Positions 50,889 to 59,774 of a DNA stretch of 64,000 nt are shown here, piece by piece (within the stretch, counting starts at the first letter, position 1; each line of letters starts with the position of its first letter). Under the pieces are notes generated by a model, which was given only the letters and a program-made list of their open reading frames with translations, ran no database searches and was not told the DNA's origin. Location: NCBI GenBank assembly GCA_002366565.1, contig DFBJ01000003.1, forward strand, positions 1-64,000, in the 5' to 3' direction. The stretch comes from Bacteriovoracaceae bacterium UBA3083. GTDB lineage: Bacteria > Bdellovibrionota > Bacteriovoracia > Bacteriovoracales > Bacteriovoracaceae. The position numbers were made by a program, and so were the translations under genes.

Positions 50889-51845
50889 ATGGCAAAGGTA
50901 TTAGTATTTACAGAAGTTACATCTGATAATGTAAAGTCTGTTACATATGAAATTTTAGGAAAACTTGCTGGTAATGATGTTGACGTTGCAGCTGTAGGAC
51001 AAGTTCCTGCAGGAGCCGTAGCAGAACTAGCAAAGTATGGTGCAGCAAATATTCACTCTCTTAAGGGTGACAATTTAGACAAGTATTCTCCTGAAGGATA
51101 CGCAAATGCACTAAAAGAATTTATTGGTAATGGTGGATATGATTATGTATTCGCAGGATCTACTTCTCTAGCAAAAGATCTATTCCCAAGACTTTCTGGA
51201 ATGTTTGATGCTGGTATGGCGTCTGAAGTTACTAACTTTACAATGGATGGTGGAACTTTCGCAGGAACAAGACCACTATTTGCTGGAAAGTGTTTAGCAA
51301 AAGTTGAAATTGAAGGTCCAAAGCCTCACTTTGTAACTGTTAGACCAAATGCTTTAGGTATGCCTACATCTGAAACCCCAGCAGCAGGAACAGCAGCAGA
51401 TGCTTCTGTAGCAGCTGGAGAAATAAGAGCAGCAATTAAAGAGATCATTAAAGGTGCTTCTGAGAAGCTTGACCTTACAGAAGCAAATATTATTGTTTCT
51501 GGTGGTAGAGCAATGAAAGAAGCTTCAAACTTTAAAATTCTTGATGAGCTAGCTGATGCAATTGGTGCAACTGTTGGTGCTTCAAGAGCTGCAGTTGATT
51601 CTGGATATGCTCCTCACTCAATGCAAGTAGGACAAACAGGTAAAACTGTTGCTCCATCACTTTACATTGCTTGTGGTATTTCTGGTGCTATTCAACATTT
51701 AGCAGGAATGAGAACATCGAAATGTATTGTTGCAATCAATACTGATCCTGATGCTCCAATCTTCACTAAAGCTGATTATGGAATTGTTGGAGATTTATTT
51801 CAAATCGTTCCAATTCTTACAGAAGAACTAAAGAAGATTATGTAA
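50889..51845 (+). CDS. etfA: Electron transfer flavoprotein alpha subunit
   Basis: FAD-binding subunit. The C-terminal FAD site is intact: IIVSGGRAMKEASNFKILDE, GASRAAVDSGYAP, QVGQTGKTVAPSLYIACGIS, GAIQHLAGMRTSKCIVAIN. 318 residues. Ends the operon; a UUCG-looped terminator follows. Confidence 0.97.
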   Translation: MAKVLVFTEVTSDNVKSVTYEILGKLAGNDVDVAAVGQVPAGAVAELAKYGAANIHSLKGDNLDKYSPEGYANALKEFIGNGGYDYVFAGSTSLAKDLFPRLSGMFDAGMASEVTNFTMDGGTFAGTRPLFAGKCLAKVEIEGPKPHFVTVRPNALGMPTSETPAAGTAADASVAAGEIRAAIKEIIKGASEKLDLTEANIIVSGGRAMKEASNFKILDELADAIGATVGASRAAVDSGYAPHSMQVGQTGKTVAPSLYIACGISGAIQHLAGMRTSKCIVAINTDPDAPIFTKADYGIVGDLFQIVPILTEELKKIM

Positions 51846-51887
51846 TTTTTTAGGGCCATCTTTAATTAGGTGGTCTTTACATAAAGC

Positions 51888-51925
51888 AAAAAAGCCAGAG
51901 TAGTTCGCTACACTGGCTTTTTTTA
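51888..51925. terminator. Terminator after etfA
   Basis: GCCAG-A-GTAG pairs with CTAC-A-CTGGC, capped by TTCG, with AAAAAA before and TTTTTTT after. It serves etfA and the convergent acidic-protein gene. Confidence 0.93.
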
Positions 51926-51947
51926 TATCTGGGGGGAATTTTATATC

Positions 51948-53120
51948 TTATTTAGATGCTGGTGCTCTTTCAGTTTGTCCAAAAGAAAATCCTCTCTCTT
52001 CTGTAATTCTTGCAAACTCTTCTTCTGTTTCCGGCTCTATAATTTCTTCTTCTTCGTCTTCGTAGTATGCTTCTTCATCGATCTCGTAAATATTGTTCCC
52101 TTGAGCTGCTCTTGAAAACTCTGCATCTTTTTGCTCTTCTACAACTTCAATTTTATCAGAAGTAAGGTCTCTCATTTCTTCTTTTGCATATGCAGCTTCT
52201 TCTTCAATTCTATTTAACTCATCCATCTTTTCTGTAGTAACAAAGTTTAACATTGCACCTTGAAGAGGACCTGTAGCAAATCTTACTCTAAATCCATCTT
52301 TACCGTTGTTAGTAATTATTCCTGTTACTTCACCACTATTTGTTTCACCTGAGAACTGACCTCCGGCTTTTATTTCTGGTGAGTTGATAAAACTAAGTGG
52401 TTGCTCGTAATTCTTTCCAATTCCTACTACAACACTAAACTCTTCAATTCTTCCAGATCCAACTACAATGTTACCAGAAACAATATTTTCACCTCTTAAT
52501 ACATTTGGATCTTTCGTTGGGTGAAGTGCTCTTTCTAATACTAAGTCTTGTACTCTTTCGATTACTACACCAGTTGTATTTTCTTCTTCAACTTCTACAA
52601 CTTCTTCAATATTTGCAACTCTTGTTAATTCTTGAGTTTCAATCTTTTTAACAGCTTCTATAATTTCGTAACCTTTACCAAATTGTCTAAATAGAGCAAT
52701 TGTTCTTCCACTTTCATCTAAGTAAGAAACTCTAAGTATCATTGGCTCTTCTTCACCAACTTTAACAAGTGAAGTACCAACTAATTCAAAGTTCATTTCT
52801 ACTGTATTTTCTGACTCATTTGCATTGAAAACAACATCATTGTTCTCATCTTGAATTCTTCTAATTTCCCACTCACCATCAATGATGCTTGAGTTTAGCT
52901 TGTTTAATGGAAGGTACTGAACAGCAGGTCTCTTTGCTGACTCAGAAGCTACATGTCTAACAACTTTTTGATCATCTAGTCTCTTAACAACTTGAACAGT
53001 GTTCTTGTTCATAAACTCATTTGAGTTAAAGTTGGCATCTCTAACCGCTTTTACTCCAACAAGTACTGAACTAGCAGTTAAGAATCCTGTTAATGTTTTA
53101 AGCGTCAGTAGTGACTTCAT
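51948..53120 (-). CDS. Secreted protein with acidic C-terminus, unknown function
   Basis: Start set at ATG 53120 because GGGAG lies 6 bases upstream; the longer frame has no ribosome site. This gives 390 residues with a signal-like N-terminus (SLLTLKTLTGFLTASSVLVG). Two lipocalin/beta-type segments (IIDGEWEIRRIQDENNDVVF, GRIEEFSVVVGIGKNYEQPL, GQFSGETNSGEVTGIITN) are joined by Glu/Val-rich linkers, and the last ~60 residues are very acidic (YYEDEEEEIIEPETEEE). Not recognised. Monocistronic. Confidence 0.65.
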   Translation of the reverse strand: MKSLLTLKTLTGFLTASSVLVGVKAVRDANFNSNEFMNKNTVQVVKRLDDQKVVRHVASESAKRPAVQYLPLNKLNSSIIDGEWEIRRIQDENNDVVFNANESENTVEMNFELVGTSLVKVGEEEPMILRVSYLDESGRTIALFRQFGKGYEIIEAVKKIETQELTRVANIEEVVEVEEENTTGVVIERVQDLVLERALHPTKDPNVLRGENIVSGNIVVGSGRIEEFSVVVGIGKNYEQPLSFINSPEIKAGGQFSGETNSGEVTGIITNNGKDGFRVRFATGPLQGAMLNFVTTEKMDELNRIEEEAAYAKEEMRDLTSDKIEVVEEQKDAEFSRAAQGNNIYEIDEEAYYEDEEEEIIEPETEEEFARITEERGFSFGQTERAPASK

Positions 53121-53263
53121 GATTTTCTCCCTTTCAAACTTACTTATATATAAGCAAGTACCGTGCCAAGCGTCATAGGTTAAAAACAAGACGATTTACA
53201 CTAGCCGGGACGATTAAACTACTGATATTACGTTAATTAAAATTGATAGGGATTCTAGAAATA

Positions 53264-53292
53264 AAAAAGGCCGTCTACTATTTGGACGGCCT
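53264..53292 (-). terminator. Terminator after the small ribbon-helix-helix-like gene
   Basis: On the minus strand AGGCCGTC pairs with GACGGCCT followed by TTTTTTA. Located 34 bases past the stop at 53327. Confidence 0.9.
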
Positions 53293-53326
53293 GTATAAAA
53301 AGTATATAGATTATTGAACAATGAGC

Positions 53327-53518
53327 CTATTCTGGCTGAACTTTAGTTCCTTCGTAATCACTATGACTTACTCTAAATCTTTTAAGAGCGATTACAACAA
53401 GGTCATCAACTTTATAACCTGTGTTTTCTGCCATTCTTTCGAATGCATCAACAATTTCTTTCTCAACATTAACAGTTAACTCTTTTAATTCACCTTTATT
53501 ATGCTCTTGTGTCTTCAA
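53327..53518 (-). CDS. Small ribbon-helix-helix-like protein
   Basis: 63 residues. KELTVNVEKEIVDAFERMAE strand-helix and KVDDLVVIALKRF second helix fit an RHH DNA-binding fold. No toxin gene next to it, so it is unlikely to be an antitoxin. It may regulate a neighbour. Has its own terminator. The DUF4388-like gene is 28 bases upstream. Confidence 0.65.
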   Translation of the reverse strand: MKTQEHNKGELKELTVNVEKEIVDAFERMAENTGYKVDDLVVIALKRFRVSHSDYEGTKVQPE

Positions 53519-53546
53519 ACTAGTTCTCCAGTTATATTATTTTTAT

Positions 53547-54080
53547 TTACTTACTCACTACTTTTATAGCCTTTTTCTTTCTTAGAGAAACAAGTCCGGC
53601 GGTAACCTCAAAATCATAGAGATCACTATTACTATAAATATCCGATACTAATGAGTATTCCGTCAAGACGCTCATTAGCTTAAATTCTGTATCAGTGACA
53701 TTTGCCCCTTCTGAGACAAAGTCACCATTCAAAACTAAACGTAAATCCATTGCCGGCCTTAAGGCCTTGGATTCACGGTGCTTTATATATAAAGACTGAG
53801 AACTAGTCTTAAAGTCTTCATAAGTAAGACTGAAGTTCTTATGTTCATCAAGTACAACTTCAGGCTCAACAATAAACTTTAGTGGAGTGTGATCCATATC
53901 GTCGAATAATGACAGATATAAAGCTTTCTCACCCTTTAAACCACCGTAACTACAGTCTACAATGAAGCCATCAGAAATTAAAACAATCCCCAAATACTGC
54001 CCACTTGTACGGTTTAAAATATTAATTCTTCCCGTAAATCCAAATGTAGTTTGCTCTTCAATGGTTCCAAGTAATGACAA
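53547..54080 (-). CDS. DUF4388-like (PATAN-type) protein
   Basis: 177 residues. SLLGTIEEQTTFGFTGRINI, SGQYLGIVLISDGFIVDC and GLKGEKALYLSLF match the DUF4388/PATAN outline, often found in signalling proteins of predatory and delta-type bacteria. The second half is a winged-helix-like helical region (TDTEFKLMSVLTEYSLVSDI). It lies 9 bases after mrp and is probably co-transcribed. Role unknown. Confidence 0.65.
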   Translation of the reverse strand: MSLLGTIEEQTTFGFTGRINILNRTSGQYLGIVLISDGFIVDCSYGGLKGEKALYLSLFDDMDHTPLKFIVEPEVVLDEHKNFSLTYEDFKTSSQSLYIKHRESKALRPAMDLRLVLNGDFVSEGANVTDTEFKLMSVLTEYSLVSDIYSNSDLYDFEVTAGLVSLRKKKAIKVVSK

Positions 54081-54089
54081 ATTAATCTC

Positions 54090-55238
54090 CTACTTACCTA
54101 AAATCTTAGAAAAGAAACCCTTTTTCTCTTTACCATTCATTTTAGTATCTACTTTTGTAGCCAGGTCCATATAAGACTTCCAAACAGGCCTTCCCTCATG
54201 CTCTGATGAAGACATATAAGGAATACCTGTATCAGATCCTACTCTAAGAGCAATTTCCATTGGGATTTCACCTAGAAAATCTGCTTTTAACTCAGTACAG
54301 GCCTTCTTTACTCCGCCCTCTCCAAAAATGAAGTATTTCTTGTCTAAATTATCATCTGGAACAAAGTAGCTCATATTTTCAATCATTCCTAAAATTGGAA
54401 CATTTACTTTTTCAAACATTTTCATCCCTTTTCTAGTGTCTAAAAGGGCCACTTCCTGAGGTGTAGAAACAACTACAGCAGCATCTACTTCAGTCGCCTG
54501 AACCATACTCAACTGCATATCACCAGTTCCTGGAGGAAGATCGATAATTAAGTAATCTAATTCTCCCCAATCTACATCAAAAAGAAATTGGTTTAAGACA
54601 CCACCAAGCATTGGTCCACGCCAAATTACAGCATCATCTTCTTGGATAAATAATCCAAAAGAAATAAATTTTAACCCAAATGACTCTATTGGAAGGATTT
54701 TCTTATCTTTATTGGCCTCAGGCTTAGCATCTCTCTTACCTAGAAGCATTGGCATTGAAGGACCGTAAATATCTGCATCAAGAATACCAACTTTATATCC
54801 TTGGTTCTTTAGAGACATTGCTAAATTTACAGAAACTGTAGATTTACCAACACCACCCTTACAAGAAGAAACAGCTAAAACGTTCTTAACATTTGGTATA
54901 CGCTTCTTGTTTGCTCCAACAGGCCCATGCCCAGTCTTTATAGCCGCCTGCTCTTTCTTAGGAGCTGCAGGAGCTGCTGTTCCACTGAACACGTCTTTAG
55001 AGTCTTTAGAAACGGTCATTATTGTAATATTATCTTCTTCAAAGTCAGCTTTTAAGAGCCCATAGATAGAATCTTCTATTATTCTTTTTTGAGCAGGAGA
55101 AATTCCTTCACGATCATATTTGATAAGAATATTCTCACCATCAATTTTGACCTCTGTAATTCTCTCTTCTGCACCGAGAGTCATCCCTGTTGCTGGGTTC
55201 GCAATTGTACGAATTAAATTCTTGATCTTATCACTCAT
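54090..55238 (-). CDS. mrp: Mrp/ApbC-family P-loop ATPase lacking the CxxC motif
   Basis: Fe-S cluster carrier family of NBP35/ApbC. N-terminal ~90 residues are a MIP18-like domain (IRTIANPATGMTLGAEERIT). P-loop CKGGVGKSTVSVNLAMSLK, then LDADIYGPSMPMLLGKRDA, WGELDYLIIDLPPGTGDMQL. In most members GMIENMSYFVCPxCG follows; here it is GMIENMSYFVPDDNLDKKYF, so the CxxC that holds the bridging cluster is absent. The ATPase core looks intact. Confidence 0.9.
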   Translation of the reverse strand: MSDKIKNLIRTIANPATGMTLGAEERITEVKIDGENILIKYDREGISPAQKRIIEDSIYGLLKADFEEDNITIMTVSKDSKDVFSGTAAPAAPKKEQAAIKTGHGPVGANKKRIPNVKNVLAVSSCKGGVGKSTVSVNLAMSLKNQGYKVGILDADIYGPSMPMLLGKRDAKPEANKDKKILPIESFGLKFISFGLFIQEDDAVIWRGPMLGGVLNQFLFDVDWGELDYLIIDLPPGTGDMQLSMVQATEVDAAVVVSTPQEVALLDTRKGMKMFEKVNVPILGMIENMSYFVPDDNLDKKYFIFGEGGVKKACTELKADFLGEIPMEIALRVGSDTGIPYMSSSEHEGRPVWKSYMDLATKVDTKMNGKEKKGFFSKILGK

Positions 55239-55417
55239 GTATTACCTCTTTATTAGTCTTTATATTTATATCTCGAAATAACTTATTCGTTAAGGACAAT
55301 GATCCAAACTTGACTGAAATTGTTGAATAATACGAATTAATTTATTGGTAGCACTCAGAATCATTCTCTTATATCATGAAGAGTACAAAGCTCAATCTGT
55401 TGAAAGGAATCGACCGA

Positions 55418-55990
55418 ATGTCTGAACCATATAAGAGAAGTATCATACTGATCAATCCAAGATTTCAGATCAAATTCAGTATCTTGGTATGTCTATTTTT
55501 ATTTATCTCGAGTGTATTCTATCCACTAACAATTTATGATCTAGTTACAAAATTAGTAGAGCAAGCTAATGCTACATCCCCAGATATGGCGGCCAAAATG
55601 GCCACATATAAAAATAACCTGGTTTTTGTTCTTGCACTTTTTCAATTAGGCTTTACTGCAGTAACTTTCATAGCTTGCCTACTCTTTAGCCACAAAATTG
55701 CAGGACCAATATACAAAGCCCAGAAATATCTTGCCGCTATCAGAGATGGTGAAGGAAATGGTAAACTATACTTCAGGCAAGGGGATTACTTCCAAGAGCT
55801 GGCAGATGATTTCAACGATACATTTGAAGTCATTCAAGAGGACTATAAGAAAGATATGGTCTACCTGAGCGAAGTCTCCTCATACATTAACAATCTTACC
55901 ATGGTGGTTCCAGAAGATAAGAAAGTCGTTTTAGATGAAATAACTTCTAAGCTAAACGAAATTCAAGATAGGTATCATACGATATACTAA
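55418..55990 (+). CDS. HAMP-domain membrane protein
   Basis: 190 residues from the ATG at 55418, chosen for AAGGA upstream (an ATG at 55376 lacks a ribosome site). Two membrane helices (SILVCLFLFISSVFYPL and NLVFVLALFQLGFTAVTFIA) around a short periplasmic loop, then a HAMP-like linker KIAGPIYKAQKYLAAIRDGE, DYFQELADDFNDTFEVIQED, ending in a helical tail. No kinase, cyclase or MCP output domain follows, so it probably signals through a partner. Precedes slt by 30 bases. Confidence 0.75.
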   Translation: MSEPYKRSIILINPRFQIKFSILVCLFLFISSVFYPLTIYDLVTKLVEQANATSPDMAAKMATYKNNLVFVLALFQLGFTAVTFIACLLFSHKIAGPIYKAQKYLAAIRDGEGNGKLYFRQGDYFQELADDFNDTFEVIQEDYKKDMVYLSEVSSYINNLTMVVPEDKKVVLDEITSKLNEIQDRYHTIY

Positions 55991-56020
55991 GAAACTTACA
56001 AAAATGACAGGAGGTCATCT

Positions 56021-58081
56021 TTGTTAAAATTAGCAACGATTGCTGCATATACATTAATTTCTTATAGTACATTTGCTGTAAGCACTGGTTCACAAACCTT
56101 TTCTATTAAAACATCAAAAAATGATGAGAAGTTTGCCCGATCTTTCCAACAGTTCTACAAAAACATAAAGAGAAATAAACTTCACTACAACTCTATTGCC
56201 TTAATGGGAATGAGATTGAAGTATACTTCTGCTTTTCAAGAGTATTCTCCACTTGTAAAAACATTACTTAAGTTCAAAAAAGCAAAGCTTAGTACTGACG
56301 AATTTCATACTGTTTGTAAGCCAAAGAGTTTTGACCCTAAGAATACTCCTGATTTAGTAAAAAGATCATATGCTCACTTAGATAGTTACTGTAGATGGAA
56401 GTTTTTACAAAATGTTTCAAAAAGTAAAAAAACTAAGTCCATTTCATTTAAGAATTTAGATTTTCTAAAGTATGCCCTTCCGTATTACTTAAAAGAAAAG
56501 AGTAGAAGTAATCTTGCGAGTTATTTATCAAAAATTGATAAAAAGTCTAACCTTCATAAATTAGTTTCTGATCTTATGACTGAGCAGTATTTAGAAAATC
56601 AATTAAAGCCAAACTCTGATCACTTAAAATTTATTAAAATCAATAACGCTCTCACAAGTTATGTTCAATCTACAGGACTCAAGGACACTTCAGAGAGAAA
56701 TTATTTCACAAAAGCTTTTTACGAAATCAGAGCTGACATAAAGAAGTTCATTGCTAATGAGCAATATGATCTTGCGTATCAAACAGGACATCAACTAGTA
56801 AGCTTTTACGATTCTAATAAACAATACATCAATGCAGATAAAGCATGGTTAAATATTCTTACAACGGGTAAAAACTTTCTCTACAAACAAGAAAATGACA
56901 AAGCTCGATTCTTCTTTGAATATGCGTTAACAATTTCTACAAACGACCAACTTGATGAATCTATTTTTCAACTTCTATGGTCAGATATTTTAATTGGAAA
57001 GTATAAAAAAGCTGTTAGCACTATTGAAAAATTTCAATTAATAAAAAATTATACTAAGTACAACTCAAAAGTTAAATTTTGGATTGCTTATACACTTTAT
57101 AAAAACGGTGAAAATGAGTTATCAAAACACCTTTTTACGACACTTACAGAATCTTCTCCTTTAAATTTCTACGCTATTATTTCTTATAAGAAATTACTTG
57201 ATATTTTTGATGTAGAAGATAAGGCTAAATTACTAGGAAAGTACACAGAGCAAGTTAAGCCAAATGTACCTAAGAATAAAAAGTATTCTAAGAACTTTAT
57301 TTCATCTCTAAAAAGACTTTCTCTTTGGCTAGATCTTAATTTGGATGCATTCTCAAACAATGAAATTGCTGAAATTATTTCTAGAGATTCAAAGTATGTT
57401 TTTCAAGATAAGAAAGTAGCTAAGAAGGTTGAGAATAAAGAGCTTAGAAAGTATTTAATTGAACAATTAGTTACTTTATTTACTAAAGAAAAAAAATATC
57501 TACATTCATTTAAGTTAGTTCATAACTCTCTTGAGAAAGATGTATTTGAATTAGATGCTTTTACTTTGAAGAATTTATTTCCTTTTCAATATCTTCAGAA
57601 GATAAAGAAGATAGATAGCTCAATCGACCCTCTTGTTGTTATTTCTCTAATAAGACAAGAGTCTGCTTTCAATCCTCAAGCAAGATCTCATGTTGGTGCT
57701 AGAGGCTTGATGCAACTAATGCCTGCTACAGCGAGGCAATATAAAAGAAACGTTAGAACATCTCATTTAAAAAGACCTGATGTTAATATTAAAATCGGGA
57801 TTACTTATTTGAAGAAACTTCTTAAAAAATATGATGGTAATTTAATTTATACACTGTCTGCTTATAATGCTGGAGAATCACGTGTTAAAAGATGGAAGAA
57901 GAATATTTTTATAAATGAAGATCCAATGGTAACTATTGAATCCATTCCATTTAGAGAAACTAGAAAGTATGTGAAGTTGATTTATAGGAATATATTCTTT
58001 TATAACTTACTCTCAAATAAAACTGTCCTCGAGAAATCACTCGAAGACAGCTTCTATGTAAGTTTAAATACTAAACGTTAA
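56021..58081 (+). CDS. slt: Soluble lytic murein transglycosylase (Slt70-like)
   Basis: Periplasmic enzyme cutting glycan strands to 1,6-anhydroMurNAc products. A Sec signal (ATIAAYTLISYSTFA), a long superhelical region of helical repeats (residues ~30-515), then the SLT domain: VVISLIRQESAFNPQARSHV (Glu547 catalytic), GARGLMQLMPATARQYK, LIYTLSAYNAGESRVKRW. TTG start supported by a perfect AGGAGGT. 686 residues. The products would feed AmgK-MurU. Confidence 0.93.
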   Translation: MLKLATIAAYTLISYSTFAVSTGSQTFSIKTSKNDEKFARSFQQFYKNIKRNKLHYNSIALMGMRLKYTSAFQEYSPLVKTLLKFKKAKLSTDEFHTVCKPKSFDPKNTPDLVKRSYAHLDSYCRWKFLQNVSKSKKTKSISFKNLDFLKYALPYYLKEKSRSNLASYLSKIDKKSNLHKLVSDLMTEQYLENQLKPNSDHLKFIKINNALTSYVQSTGLKDTSERNYFTKAFYEIRADIKKFIANEQYDLAYQTGHQLVSFYDSNKQYINADKAWLNILTTGKNFLYKQENDKARFFFEYALTISTNDQLDESIFQLLWSDILIGKYKKAVSTIEKFQLIKNYTKYNSKVKFWIAYTLYKNGENELSKHLFTTLTESSPLNFYAIISYKKLLDIFDVEDKAKLLGKYTEQVKPNVPKNKKYSKNFISSLKRLSLWLDLNLDAFSNNEIAEIISRDSKYVFQDKKVAKKVENKELRKYLIEQLVTLFTKEKKYLHSFKLVHNSLEKDVFELDAFTLKNLFPFQYLQKIKKIDSSIDPLVVISLIRQESAFNPQARSHVGARGLMQLMPATARQYKRNVRTSHLKRPDVNIKIGITYLKKLLKKYDGNLIYTLSAYNAGESRVKRWKKNIFINEDPMVTIESIPFRETRKYVKLIYRNIFFYNLLSNKTVLEKSLEDSFYVSLNTKR

Positions 58082-59180
58082 ATCTGAAGTGAATAACATC
58101 TCCGTCTTTTACGAGATATTCTTTACCTTCAATTCTAAATTTACCTGCTTCTTTGACCTTTTGCTCTGAACCTAGTTCAAAAAGGTCATCGCAGTGATAA
58201 ATTTCTGCTTTGATAAATCCTCTTTCAAAATCTGTGTGAATTACACCAGCTGCTTGAGGTGCTTTATCTCCGGCCTTAAATGTCCAGGCACGAACTTCTT
58301 TTTCACCAGCAGTAAAATAAGTTCTAAGACCAAGCATTTCATAAGCAGTCTTCGTTAAAGTTTGAAGTCCTGATTGCTCAAGTCCTGCGGCCTCTAAGAA
58401 TTCTTTCTTTTCTTCATCTGTTTCAAGTGATGCAATTTCTGATTCTAACTTTCCACAAATTACACTTACTTCAGCACCTTCTTTAGCTGCTAATTCGCGA
58501 ACACTTTTTATGTAATCATTATCACCATCAACACAGTCTTCATCTACATTACATAAGTAAAGAACTTGCTTCATAGTGATTAAGTTAAGTTCAGCTACAA
58601 GCTCTCTCTCATCATCAGAAAGCTCAAGAGCTCTCGCTGCTAGACCTTCAGTAAGATGCGCTTCTAACTTTTCTAATATTGGATGTTGAGCCTTTGCCTT
58701 ACTTGAAATGTCTTTATTTTGATTCTTCATAAGCTTTGGAAGGTTTCCAAGCTTTTTAGTTACAACTTCAGCGTCAGCAAGTGCTAACTCGATATTAATA
58801 GTTTCAATATCATCAATTGGATCAATTCTTCCATGAACATGGACAACATCACCATCATCAAAACATCTAACAACATGAATAATTGCATTCACTTGTCTGA
58901 TATGACCAAGAAATTGATTTCCTAAACCTTCACCCTTACTTGCACCTTTTACTAAACCTGCAATATCAACAAATTCAACGATAGTTGGAATTGTCTTACT
59001 TGGTTTAATTAAAGATGTAATCTGCTCTAATCTTCTATCTGCAACACTTACAATCCCTACGTTTGGCTCAATAGTACAAAACGGGTAATTTGCTGCTTCT
59101 GCCGGAGCTGAAGTTAATGCTTGAAAAATTGTTGATTTACCAACATTTGGAAGTCCTACGATTCCACAATTTAATGCCAT
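58071..59180 (-). CDS. ychF: Redox-responsive ATPase/GTPase YchF (OLA1 family)
   Basis: Obg-related P-loop protein. GIVGLPNVGKSTIFQALTSA, EFVDIAGLVKGASKGEGLGN, FLGHIRQVNAIIHVVRCFDD, YLCNVDE, and the C-terminal TGS-like GVIHTDFERGFIKAEIYHCD. 369 residues. Its last 11 bases overlap the convergent slt end. Downstream of pth, as in many bacteria. Confidence 0.97.
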   Translation of the reverse strand: MALNCGIVGLPNVGKSTIFQALTSAPAEAANYPFCTIEPNVGIVSVADRRLEQITSLIKPSKTIPTIVEFVDIAGLVKGASKGEGLGNQFLGHIRQVNAIIHVVRCFDDGDVVHVHGRIDPIDDIETINIELALADAEVVTKKLGNLPKLMKNQNKDISSKAKAQHPILEKLEAHLTEGLAARALELSDDERELVAELNLITMKQVLYLCNVDEDCVDGDNDYIKSVRELAAKEGAEVSVICGKLESEIASLETDEEKKEFLEAAGLEQSGLQTLTKTAYEMLGLRTYFTAGEKEVRAWTFKAGDKAPQAAGVIHTDFERGFIKAEIYHCDDLFELGSEQKVKEAGKFRIEGKEYLVKDGDVIHFRFNV

Positions 59181-59192
59181 ACCTATATCCTC

Positions 59193-59765
59193 TTAAATTA
59201 TTTTCTTTTTACTATATGTTCTAGCTGCGCTTTGAAAACCTTTTTCAATATAAGCTTCTACCGCTTTTGCTGCACCTTTTAAATAACTTTCTAAAAACTC
59301 ACCATCTTCTCCATGGTAACCAGAAAGAACCCAATTACTCACTGAACCATGTACTGGACGTCCAATACCTACTCTTAACCTCTTGAAATTCTGCTTACCA
59401 AAGCATTGAGCAATAGATTTAAGCCCATTATGACCAGCTAGACCACCACCATCTTTATAAGCGACAGTTCCAAAGTCTAAATCTAACTCATCGTGAACAA
59501 CTAAAATGTCCTCTAGAGGAATTTTAAAGAAATTTGCTAATGGAGCAACTGATTCTCCACTTAAGTTCATGAAAGTTAACGGCTTTATAAAGATTATCTT
59601 CTCACCATCAACCTCTAAAGTTGCCATCTCACCCTTGTACTTATCTTGCCATCTCAAATCTGCTGCAAAAGATAAATTCTCAAAGATTTGCCACGCTATA
59701 TTATGGCGCGTATTTCTATACTCTGAGCCTGGATTTCCCAGCCCAACTATTAATTTTGTCATCAT
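59193..59765 (-). CDS. pth: Peptidyl-tRNA hydrolase
   Basis: Rescues tRNA from stalled peptidyl-tRNA. LIVGLGNPGSEYRNTRHNIA (catalytic His), KPLTFMNLSGESVAPLANFF, LVVHDELDLDFG (Asp) and GGLAGHNGLKSI are all present. 190 residues. Between prs and ychF, a common order. Confidence 0.97.
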   Translation of the reverse strand: MMTKLIVGLGNPGSEYRNTRHNIAWQIFENLSFAADLRWQDKYKGEMATLEVDGEKIIFIKPLTFMNLSGESVAPLANFFKIPLEDILVVHDELDLDFGTVAYKDGGGLAGHNGLKSIAQCFGKQNFKRLRVGIGRPVHGSVSNWVLSGYHGEDGEFLESYLKGAAKAVEAYIEKGFQSAARTYSKKKII

Positions 59766-59774
59766 CTCACCCGA

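Noticed and set aside
53121..53189. N-terminal extension of the acidic secreted protein
   Set aside because: The extension precedes the signal peptide and lacks a ribosome site; GGGAG fits the ATG at 53120.
53327..53518. Ribbon-helix-helix protein as an antitoxin
   Set aside because: No toxin-sized partner overlaps or adjoins it; it has its own terminator.
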